Shown: positions 1 to 6,142 of the stretch, in pieces
Numbering within the stretch: the stretch's first letter is position 1
Layout: each line of letters starts with the position of its first letter
From: an uncultured Lentisphaeria bacterium
GTDB lineage: Bacteria; Verrucomicrobiota; Lentisphaeria; Victivallales; UBA1829
DNA: 6,707 bases
NCBI GenBank assembly: GCA_905211485.1
Contig: CAJMAW010000153.1
Span: forward strand, 1 to 6,707
Direction: 5' to 3'
Made by a program: the position numbers and the translations under genes
The notes under the pieces: model-generated
Database searches by the model: none
Told to the model about the DNA's origin: nothing
What the model saw: only the letters and a program-made list of their open reading frames with translations

Positions 1-461
1 ACTCGTCCCAGCAGAGGCGTTTCTCTGGAAGAGTGGCTTCCCAGGGCGGTATCGTACGGAATCAGGCAGGAACGGGAAACGGAGATTCCTCCTCTTTCTC
101 CGAGGTCGTCTATCAGCAGTATGTGCGCTGCGGGGAGACTCTGGCAAATGGATACACGCTTCTCAGCGTCTCCCGCACGGGCGCGGTCCTGACGAAAGGA
201 AGCGAGAAACTGGAACTGACTCTTCTGGAAGCTTCCAAAGCCGCGGGGGCCGGGAATGCCGGAAACACAAATGCCTCTTCCGTCCTTCCTCCCGGCATGT
301 TCCCCAACATGACGCCTGAAATGATGCGCATGTTCCAGCAGCGCAGAAACAGAATGATGAACCCACCGGGAGGCGGCGCGCCTTTCGGAAACAACGGTCA
401 GTGGAATGCCTCCGGCCGGAACAGATTCCAGCCTCAGGCATCACCGGGCAGAAACCGCTGA
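1..461 (+). CDS. GspC/PilP-like T2SS inner-membrane linker protein, C-terminal fragment (5' truncated)
   Basis: The frame is open from base 3 of the window to a TGA at 459-461, so the gene starts upstream; the GTG at 33 is only the first internal start-like codon and lacks a good ribosome binding site. About 152 residues are visible. The segment from about base 117 to 228 (VRCGETLANGYTLLSV, then a short strand ending KLELTL) has the pattern 'G-x-x-L-x-x-G-Y-x-L-x-x-V ... L-x-x-G ... L-x-L' of the periplasmic homology region of GspC and the related PilP fold. In that family this domain contacts the N0 domain of the secretin. Lying directly upstream of gspD fits the classical C-D order. No PDZ domain follows. 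Instead the C-terminus is low-complexity, rich in Met, Asn, Pro, Gly, Gln and Arg, including eight Met within about 30 residues. The assignment rests on a short motif plus gene order; an unrelated periplasmic linker protein cannot be excluded. Confidence 0.55.
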   Translation, partial: SSQQRRFSGRVASQGGIVRNQAGTGNGDSSSFSEVVYQQYVRCGETLANGYTLLSVSRTGAVLTKGSEKLELTLLEASKAAGAGNAGNTNASSVLPPGMFPNMTPEMMRMFQQRRNRMMNPPGGGAPFGNNGQWNASGRNRFQPQASPGRNR

Positions 462-508
462 AACGGGAACACAGGCATGAATGTGACGCTTTCGCGGAAA
501 GATCGGAA

Positions 509-607
509 ATGAGAAGAGAAAACGGCGTGAAAATCAGTCATCCGGCTTTGAAAACAGCTTTGAGAACAGAATTGAAAACAGTTTTGAGAACGGCGGAGGA
601 ACTATGA
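509..607 (+). CDS. Possible 32-residue leader peptide overlapping the gspD start (unproven)
   Basis: An ATG at 509 opens a 32-codon frame whose TGA (605-607) overlaps the gspD ATG (604-606) as ATGA, the arrangement typical of translational coupling. The peptide is basic at its N-terminus (MRREN), then has a Leu every fourth residue from the 12-bp repeats and ends AEEL. It has no signal peptide or known motif. GGAA at 505-508 lies directly against the start, too close to be a good ribosome binding site. The same frame is open back to an ATG at 401 inside the preceding gene. Any gene that begins ATGA creates such a stop by chance, so coding status is doubtful; the period-4 pattern is a consequence of the DNA repeat. 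Confidence 0.2.
   Translation: MRRENGVKISHPALKTALRTELKTVLRTAEEL
547..594 (+). repeat. Four tandem imperfect 12-bp repeats just upstream of gspD
   Basis: Four adjacent units are read directly: TTTGAAAACAGC (547-558), TTTGAGAACAGA (559-570), ATTGAAAACAGT (571-582) and TTTGAGAACGGC (583-594). Units alternate AAAAC/AGAAC, so the array is also two 24-bp copies matching at 20 of 24 bases. It ends one base before the gspD Shine-Dalgarno sequence. In the frame of a possible small ORF starting at 509 it encodes the four-residue period LKTA-LRTE-LKTV-LRTA; in the gspD frame it would read FENSFENRIENSFENG, but that frame has no ATG upstream of 604. Function is unknown. It could be a slippage-generated spacer, a binding site for a regulator, or part of a short leader peptide. 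Confidence 0.8.
595..600 (+). promoter_or_regulatory. Ribosome binding site of gspD
   Basis: GGAGGA lies four bases (from GGAGG) before the ATG at 604. It is a strong Shine-Dalgarno core at a slightly short spacing, and it fixes 604 as the start because the gspD frame has no upstream ATG before an in-frame TGA at 484. Confidence 0.75.
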
Positions 608-2976
608 GCATACAGAAGAAATCTGCGGCGCGGCTCTGCGGGGCGCTGATTGCCGGGCTGCTGCTTGCAGCCGCGGGCGGCTGCCTGACGGATTCCGGAG
701 AAGAACAGGACCCCTCTTCCGGGGAAGAGTCTGAAAAAGAACAGAACCGCTTTGCCTTCCTCCGCCCCGAGGAGGCCAAGGAACTGCGGACCGAACGGGA
801 GGTTCTGGAACAGGAAGAGGTCGTTCAGACGCCTCTTCCCCCCGGGGAACTGACACCGGAACGGCTGAAACGTCTGGAAGCCCAGAAAGCCCCCGGGCAA
901 TCCGGCAAGGGCGATGATCTCTCCGCCGGACGAAGCCGCCCGGATCCGTTCTATGAAGAATTCATCCTGCTGGACGCGGATGAGAAACTGCCCGTCTCGC
1001 TCGTTTTCAACAGCGCTCCGCTTCTGGATGTGCTCCCCGCTTTCGCGGATGTCCTCGGATTCAATTTCGTGGCAGATCCCGAACTGAAGGGGACCATTAC
1101 CATCAATCTGAATTCCACGATGAGCCGCAGGGAACTCTGGAACACCTTCGACAAAGTGCTGTCCCTCTCTGGAGCGGGCGCGGTGGTGAACGAATCGCTT
1201 CTCCGGATTGTGCCGCTTTCCAAACTCGCCCAGCAGCCGGACCTGGCGGTCTCGAGGGAGGAGGAGGCGGAGGTGTATTATTATCCGCTGAAGAATGCGA
1301 CGGCAAAGGATGTCGTGACACAGATCAAGCCCTTTCTCGGGAAGGACAGCGTCTGTGTGGAACTGACGCGTCCGAACGCGGTGGTCGTCAGCGACGACCG
1401 GGCGAACATTCCGAAAATCCGCCAGCTCCTCGACATCATCGACCGCAACGGAAAGGGAAACTGGCCGCGCGCAGTCATCCGCTGCCACAACATTCTCCCG
1501 AGCAAGATCACCGATGAACTGAAAAACGTCATGCCCGTTCTCGGGTTCAACGTGTTGCAGGTCACAGACAAGACGGAACAGCCGGGATCGATCCAGCTTT
1601 CGGCCATCGACCGTCTCCAACTGATTGTGGCGTCCGCTGCGACGGAGGAAGCCGTCACGGAAATCCGCAACTGGGTGGAAATTCTGGACAGTTCCGACTC
1701 CCTGGATCAAGAACGGGTCTTCGTCTACCGCGTCATGCACGGTAAGGCCGATCAGCTTCTGAACGCCCTGGCCGTCATCTACAACACGCAGGGCTCCTCC
1801 CTGACCATCGACGAAAGCACGGGCAACGAGCGCACCGAAACCATCTCGAACACCCCCTCCGCCAACAGAAGAAGCAGCACAAGTGCTTCCAATTCCCCGA
1901 ATGCGGCAACAAGAACCAATACCGTCAACAGCGCCGCCAACACGGAAACCGATCAAACGTCCAGCATTTTTGAAAAGGAGGTCCGGATCTTCGCCGACGG
2001 CGTGCTGAACCGTCTGGTCATCCGCACGAATCCGCGGACCTACGCCTCCATCAAGGCGCTCCTGGACCGTCTTGACATCGTTCCGGCGCAGGTCCTTCTC
2101 CAGGTTCTCGTCGTGGAAGTGACTCTGACCGAATCCACCCAGTTCGGTCTGGAGCTCTCCGGAGCGGCCAAGGCCGGCGGCGACAACCTGGTCTTCGGAA
2201 ACAATTATTCAAACCTGAATCCCGACCTGACCGGAAACCCCGTGGGCGCCACCAAGGAGGACGGACTTTCCTTCCTCCTCAGCGACAGAGACAATCCGCA
2301 GAATAAATTCGGTTACATCCGCGCTCTTGCCGGAAACGGTCTGGTGAAAGTCGTGGCCTGTCCCCAGGTGTTGGTCTCCAGCCATACGGAGGCGGAACTG
2401 AAGGTCGTCGAAGACGTGCCTTATGTGGCTTCGGCGCTGACGGATACGGCGTCCACCTCCTCCACCTCCACCGCCTTCACCAGCCAGATCGACTATCAGG
2501 AGGCGGGCGTCATCCTCACGATCACGCCGCAGATCACCAGCACGGATCTGATTTCCCTGGACATCACCCAGACCCTTTCCAGCGTCCTGGCCAATTCCTA
2601 CACCACCGTCGACGCCCCCGTCTTCCCCACCCGCGAAATCACCACCAACATGACCATCCGGAACGGACGGACCATGATTATCGGCGGGCTTATCCAGGAA
2701 AAGAAAACCGACAACCTTTCCAGTGTCCCGATCATCAACAGCATCCCCTTCCTCCGCCGTCTCTTCGGCAGCACGGACGCTTCCGTCGAACGTTCTGAAA
2801 TCCTGGTCCTGATCACCGGATACATCATCGATGAACAGAGCAAGGTCGAAGAGATGATCAAACGCTACAACGACGCCGTGAAAGCCTTGAATGATTTCGA
2901 TGACAATCTGGGAGACCGTCCCGGCGCCGGGAAACGAGTCACCCTTTACGAAAAAATCAGCCAGTCGGGGATATGA
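604..2976 (+). CDS. gspD: GspD, T2SS outer-membrane secretin (predicted liposecretin)
   Basis: This 790-residue protein forms the multimeric outer-membrane pore through which folded proteins leave the cell. Residues 1-26 are a signal peptide (basic MSIQKK, hydrophobic LCGALIAGLLLAAA) ending in a lipobox A-G-G-C with Cys27. Position +2 is Leu, not Asp, which under the Lol rule of well-studied bacteria favours the outer membrane. Residues 28-125 are a long, Glu-rich linker. Then come N0 (about 127-208), N1 (about 222-281), N2 (about 288-362) and N3 (about 370-490), the last interrupted by a Ser/Thr/Asn-rich insert at about 399-455. The secretin domain spans about 494-745, with the core ACPQVLVSS, the VPYV and YQEAGVILTITPQ strands, and the closing signature VPIINSIPFLRRLFG at 708-722. 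A charged tail of about 45 residues follows. The length is slightly above the usual 650-750. It sits between the GspC-like gene and gspE. The family call is secure; lipidation is a motif-based prediction. Confidence 0.97.
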   Translation: MSIQKKSAARLCGALIAGLLLAAAGGCLTDSGEEQDPSSGEESEKEQNRFAFLRPEEAKELRTEREVLEQEEVVQTPLPPGELTPERLKRLEAQKAPGQSGKGDDLSAGRSRPDPFYEEFILLDADEKLPVSLVFNSAPLLDVLPAFADVLGFNFVADPELKGTITINLNSTMSRRELWNTFDKVLSLSGAGAVVNESLLRIVPLSKLAQQPDLAVSREEEAEVYYYPLKNATAKDVVTQIKPFLGKDSVCVELTRPNAVVVSDDRANIPKIRQLLDIIDRNGKGNWPRAVIRCHNILPSKITDELKNVMPVLGFNVLQVTDKTEQPGSIQLSAIDRLQLIVASAATEEAVTEIRNWVEILDSSDSLDQERVFVYRVMHGKADQLLNALAVIYNTQGSSLTIDESTGNERTETISNTPSANRRSSTSASNSPNAATRTNTVNSAANTETDQTSSIFEKEVRIFADGVLNRLVIRTNPRTYASIKALLDRLDIVPAQVLLQVLVVEVTLTESTQFGLELSGAAKAGGDNLVFGNNYSNLNPDLTGNPVGATKEDGLSFLLSDRDNPQNKFGYIRALAGNGLVKVVACPQVLVSSHTEAELKVVEDVPYVASALTDTASTSSTSTAFTSQIDYQEAGVILTITPQITSTDLISLDITQTLSSVLANSYTTVDAPVFPTREITTNMTIRNGRTMIIGGLIQEKKTDNLSSVPIINSIPFLRRLFGSTDASVERSEILVLITGYIIDEQSKVEEMIKRYNDAVKALNDFDDNLGDRPGAGKRVTLYEKISQSGI

Positions 2977-2983
2977 TACAGCC

Positions 2984-4705
2984 ATGACCGATGATTCCTC
3001 CTCTTTGACAGCTCTGACAGCCAGCCGGAAAACTCCGGATACGGATGACGGGCCTCATCCTCCGTCCTCTCCGGCGCTTCCCTCTCCTGCCGCGGGCCAT
3101 TCCTTTGAAGAATGCCATCGCCGCCTTCAGGCGGAACTCTCTTCCTTCAGGACGGAAGAATCCAACTCCGCCCCTTCCGGCGGCAATGAGGATTCCCCGG
3201 ACTGGATCAGGGCGCGCGCACAGGACGCCGCTCTGGTCCAGTCCGGCGTTCTGAGCGAATTCCAGCTGGCCGATCTCTATGCCCGCGCCTACGGGAAACC
3301 CGCCGTCGATGAAAATGAACTCCGCCAGCCGGAACCCTATCCGGACTGTCCCCTGGAGTTCTCCAATGCGAATCTCTGTCTTCCTTACGAATGGAACGGG
3401 GAAAGCATCACCTTCCTGGTGGCGGATCCCTACGGACTGGAACAGCTGGAGTTCCTTGTACACAGGACCTGGTCCATGGGAATGGATTTCCGCTTCGTTC
3501 GCAGGACCTTTCTCGAGCGCATGCTCAGCAAGCTCCAGAATCTGGAGCAGGACGCCCAGCAGACGCCCGATGCCGCCGAAGACGAAAACGCCTTGCGTTC
3601 CATGGCGGGCGAAGCAAGAATCGTGCGGCTCGTGAACGACATCTTCAGCCGGGCCATCGAATCGGGAGCCAGCGACATTCATATCGAACCTGGCGAGGAT
3701 CTCGTCTCCGTCCGCTGCCGCATCGACGGCGTACTGACGGAAATCCTGAGCTGTCCCCTGAACCAGTTCCCCGCAATCGCCTCGCGCATCAAACTTCTCG
3801 GGGGGCTGAACATCGCCGAAAGCCGTCTGCCCCAGGACGGGCGCACCAATGTCCAGCTCGGGCATCTGACTCTGGACATGCGCATCAGCACAATTCCGAT
3901 CCTCACAGGAGAAAGCATTGTGCTGAGGCTCCTCAATCAGGAGAGCATCGCCTTTGACCTGAAAACACTCGGGATGTCCGACATTCATCTGCGGGAGTTC
4001 CAGCGTCTGATCCGCATTCCTCACGGGATGATCCTGGTGGTGGGCCCCACCGGAAGCGGAAAAACGACCACGCTTTACAGCGTCATCAGCCAGCTGAACG
4101 ATCAGAAGAAGAAGATCATCACGGTCGAGGACCCCGTGGAATACAAAATGGCGGGACTCTGCCAGATGCAGGTCAATCCGAAGATCGGGGTCACCTTCGC
4201 TTCGGGACTGCGTCATATTGTGCGTCAGGATCCGGACATCATCCTGGTCGGGGAAATCCGCGACAGGGAGACGGCGGACATCGCCGTCAACGCCGCTCTC
4301 ACGGGACATCTGGTGCTGAGCACACTGCACACAAACGATGCGGTCGGAGCGGTGACGCGTCTCCTGGATATGGGGCTGGAACCGTTTCTGGTGTCGTCGG
4401 CACTTTACGGGGTGCTGTCGCAGCGTCTTGTGCGGAAGATCTGTCCTGAATGCCGCGGGGAGGCGCGTCCCGTCAAATGCCGGCGCTGCGGAGGAAGCGG
4501 ATTCAAGGGACGTTCCGGCATTTTTGAACTGCTCTTCATGAACGACGAACTCCGCGCAGCGGTCAACCGCAACGCTTCAAGCTCGGAGCTGGAGGCAATC
4601 GCCATCCGGCACGGCATGACCACGCTCAAGCAGGACGGCGACTCGAAGGTCAGGGCCGGAATCACCACCGCTGAGGAACTTTCACGTTCCACGGCGGAAC
4701 TCTGA
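2984..4705 (+). CDS. gspE: GspE, T2SS cytoplasmic assembly ATPase
   Basis: GspE is the hexameric ATPase that powers pseudopilus assembly from the cytoplasmic face. With the ATG at 2984 it has 573 residues. Residues 1-70 are low-complexity (Ser/Pro/Asp). About 71-185 match the N-terminal T2SSE/MshEN-type domain that docks on GspL, a partner not in this window. The catalytic part has Walker A GPTGSGKT (354-361), Asp box VEDPVEY (381-387), Walker B DPDIILVGEIRD (416-427) and His box TGHLVLSTLHTNDA (440-453). The zinc motif is C487-x2-C490-x8-C499-x2-C502, with a far shorter loop than usual. An ATG at 2891 in the same frame would add 31 residues inside gspD; I prefer 2984, seven bases after the gspD stop. 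No Shine-Dalgarno is well placed, so translation probably depends on coupling to gspD. The neighbouring genes and the absence of pilT favour GspE over PilB. Confidence 0.96.
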   Translation: MTDDSSSLTALTASRKTPDTDDGPHPPSSPALPSPAAGHSFEECHRRLQAELSSFRTEESNSAPSGGNEDSPDWIRARAQDAALVQSGVLSEFQLADLYARAYGKPAVDENELRQPEPYPDCPLEFSNANLCLPYEWNGESITFLVADPYGLEQLEFLVHRTWSMGMDFRFVRRTFLERMLSKLQNLEQDAQQTPDAAEDENALRSMAGEARIVRLVNDIFSRAIESGASDIHIEPGEDLVSVRCRIDGVLTEILSCPLNQFPAIASRIKLLGGLNIAESRLPQDGRTNVQLGHLTLDMRISTIPILTGESIVLRLLNQESIAFDLKTLGMSDIHLREFQRLIRIPHGMILVVGPTGSGKTTTLYSVISQLNDQKKKIITVEDPVEYKMAGLCQMQVNPKIGVTFASGLRHIVRQDPDIILVGEIRDRETADIAVNAALTGHLVLSTLHTNDAVGAVTRLLDMGLEPFLVSSALYGVLSQRLVRKICPECRGEARPVKCRRCGGSGFKGRSGIFELLFMNDELRAAVNRNASSSELEAIAIRHGMTTLKQDGDSKVRAGITTAEELSRSTAEL

Positions 4706-4720
4706 TCCCCCCTCCTCCGC

Positions 4721-4764
4721 GGAAGATGAAGAAAGTGAAGAAGGAGAAAAAGGAGAAAAAGACC
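4721..4764 (+). promoter_or_regulatory. Purine-rich gspE-gspF gap with duplicated Shine-Dalgarno sequence
   Basis: This stretch is almost entirely A and G. It holds two copies of AAGGAGAAA in direct succession (4741-4749 and 4750-4758), so AAGGAG occurs twice, 23 and 14 bases before the gspF ATG at 4770. Both are further away than the usual 5-10 bases, so which one serves gspF is unclear. The gspF frame is open through the whole gap and back into gspE, but shows no ATG there; 4770 gives the standard GspF N-terminus (MALYRY). Confidence 0.5.
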
Positions 4765-4769
4765 GGATC

Positions 4770-5978
4770 ATGGCGCTTTACCGATACATCGCTGCCGCAA
4801 AAGGCGATCCCCCTCACGAAGAACTCATTGAGGCGGACAGCAGAGACGAAGCTCTCGGGAAACTCCGTTCCAGGCGGATGACTCCCGTACGTTTCTGCGG
4901 CGAAGTCTCCATGGCTTCCGGCGGCGGGTTCAGCCTTTCCCTGAGCCGGAGAAACCGCATTGACACCTATGAATTCACGCGTCAGCTCACGCCTCTTCTC
5001 AACTCCTACATTCCTCTGGAACGCGCGCTCGGGATCATTGCAGAAAGCACGGAGGAGCCCTCCCAGCGCGCCCTGGTCAACAGCATGCGGCAGGGACTGC
5101 ATGAGGGCAAAAAATTTTCCGAACTGGTCCGCTCAAACGGGAAACTGTTCCCGGGATATTACGCCAACCTGATCGAAAGCGGTGAGGAGACCGGGTGTCT
5201 GCCCGAAGTCATGAATCATCTTCTCAAATTCATGAGCGAAAGCCGCGAACAGCGCAACTTCATTGTTTCGAGTTCGATTTATCCGCTGGCGATTCTTTCG
5301 GTGACGCTGATTGTGACGGTGCTGCTGTTTACGGTGTTCGTCCCGAAATTCGCGAAGATCTTCACCGACACCGGGCGCGAACTGCCGCCTTCGATGAATT
5401 TTCTGATGGGGCTGAGCCATTTTGCCGCCTGGGCGTGGTGGATGCTCCCGCTGGGGGCGTTGCTCGTCTATCTCCTTCTGCTCAGGATTTTCGGGAAGGA
5501 AAGGCTGAGGGAAAGTTTTTGCGCCTTTCTGCTCTCCGTCCCCCTGTTCGGAAGGATCATCATCGACCTTGAAATGAGCAGGTACATCCGTACTCTGGCC
5601 ATCCTGATCGCAAATCATGTGGAAATCATCCGGACGGTCCGGATCGCGGGGCGCATCATCGGGAATCCGGTCATCGCGCGCGATTTTGAATCCATCGGGA
5701 GCAGTCTGAAAGGCGGTCAGAAACTCTCCTCCGCCCTGACCGGGAACCGTTTCATCCCCAGGGAGATGGTCCCCATGCTCCGGATCGGGGAGGAATCCGG
5801 AACGGTCGGGACGATGCTCGAACGGATCGCGGACAATCTGGAAAGCGACACGCGTTTGAAAATCAAACGCCTTCTGAGTCTTTTTGAACCTGCGGTCATC
5901 GTCTTTCTCGCCGCGGTGGTCCTGGTGGTGGTGGCCTCCATCTTCGTGGCCATGATGGAAATGAACACCATCGGATGA
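4770..5978 (+). CDS. gspF: GspF, T2SS inner-membrane platform protein
   Basis: GspF is the polytopic inner-membrane platform that couples GspE motion to pseudopilin insertion. The 402-residue length is typical for the family, as is the start MALYRYIAAAKGD followed by the IEADSRDEALGKLRSRRMTPV segment (20-40). Two T2SSF cytoplasmic repeats are visible: about 66-165 (YEFTRQLTPLLNSYIPLERAL) and about 268-370 (EMSRYIRTLAILIANHVEIIRT), each with the conserved G-E-E-(S/T)-G turn (ESGEETG at 136-142, IGEESGT at 339-345). Three hydrophobic spans, about 170-192, 217-240 and 373-397, match the usual three-helix topology. It lies 64 bases after gspE. Its stop TGA (5976-5978) overlaps an ATG at 5975 that is in frame with gspG. 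PilC is the nearest alternative family, but the neighbours identify this as GspF. Confidence 0.96.
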   Translation: MALYRYIAAAKGDPPHEELIEADSRDEALGKLRSRRMTPVRFCGEVSMASGGGFSLSLSRRNRIDTYEFTRQLTPLLNSYIPLERALGIIAESTEEPSQRALVNSMRQGLHEGKKFSELVRSNGKLFPGYYANLIESGEETGCLPEVMNHLLKFMSESREQRNFIVSSSIYPLAILSVTLIVTVLLFTVFVPKFAKIFTDTGRELPPSMNFLMGLSHFAAWAWWMLPLGALLVYLLLLRIFGKERLRESFCAFLLSVPLFGRIIIDLEMSRYIRTLAILIANHVEIIRTVRIAGRIIGNPVIARDFESIGSSLKGGQKLSSALTGNRFIPREMVPMLRIGEESGTVGTMLERIADNLESDTRLKIKRLLSLFEPAVIVFLAAVVLVVVASIFVAMMEMNTIG

Positions 5979-6142
5979 ACAGGAGAGGAGGGGAAAAAAG
6001 GAAAGTCCGCGGCTCCTTCCAGGCGGAAACGCGGAGCACGAAGCCTCAGACCGGGGCCAGGGCCCGGGGCAGAACAGAAGAAAATGGATTCGTTTCGGAA
6101 ACAACTTTGCAGCAACATGAAAAAACAAGGAGGCGGCACGCT
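5979..6142 (+). other. gspF-gspG gap, open in the gspG frame
   Basis: This 164-base gap begins purine-rich (GGAGAGGAGGGGAAAAAAGG at 5982-6001) and has a GC-rich patch with the 7-base direct repeat CCGGGGC (6051-6057 and 6064-6070). I see no convincing terminator. The gspG frame has no stop anywhere in it and opens at an ATG at 5975, so 56 extra in-frame codons could precede the chosen gspG start. A separate 20-codon frame (ATG 6084, TGA 6144-6146) overlaps the gspG ATG as ATGA and could couple translation, though this may be chance. Confidence 0.5.
6127..6133 (+). promoter_or_regulatory. Ribosome binding site of gspG
   Basis: AAGGAGG lies nine bases before the ATG at 6143 and is the best Shine-Dalgarno in the window. 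It decides the gspG start in favour of 6143 over the in-frame ATG at 5975, which has no recognisable site upstream. A strong site fits a pseudopilin made in high amounts. Confidence 0.8.

Noticed and set aside
477..512. 11-codon frame (MNVTLSRKDRK) whose TGA overlaps the ATG at 509
   Set aside because: It is too short, has no clear ribosome binding site, and ATGA overlaps arise easily by chance. It would only matter if the 509-607 frame were proven.
538..1956. Long antisense frame (472 codons) opposite gspD, and similar ones at 2209-2985, 2957-4330 and 5133-6128
   Set aside because: All four are in exact codon register with the sense gene, so each stays open only because TTA, CTA and TCA codons are scarce in gspD, gspE and gspF. 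Their proteins have shadow-like composition and match no family I recognise.
2891..2983. Upstream start for gspE at ATG 2891
   Set aside because: It would overlap gspD by 86 bases and add a non-family N-terminus. ATG 2984 directly after the gspD stop is the simpler start.
4726..4880. Small Lys-rich frame starting MKKVKKEKKEKK before gspF
   Set aside because: The Lys run comes from the purine-rich leader, and the rest is gspF read in another frame. There is no independent support for translation.
6051..6070. GC-rich patch before gspG as a terminator or attenuator hairpin
   Set aside because: It is mainly a 7-base direct repeat around a GGGCCC palindrome, with no good stem-loop and no T-run after it.
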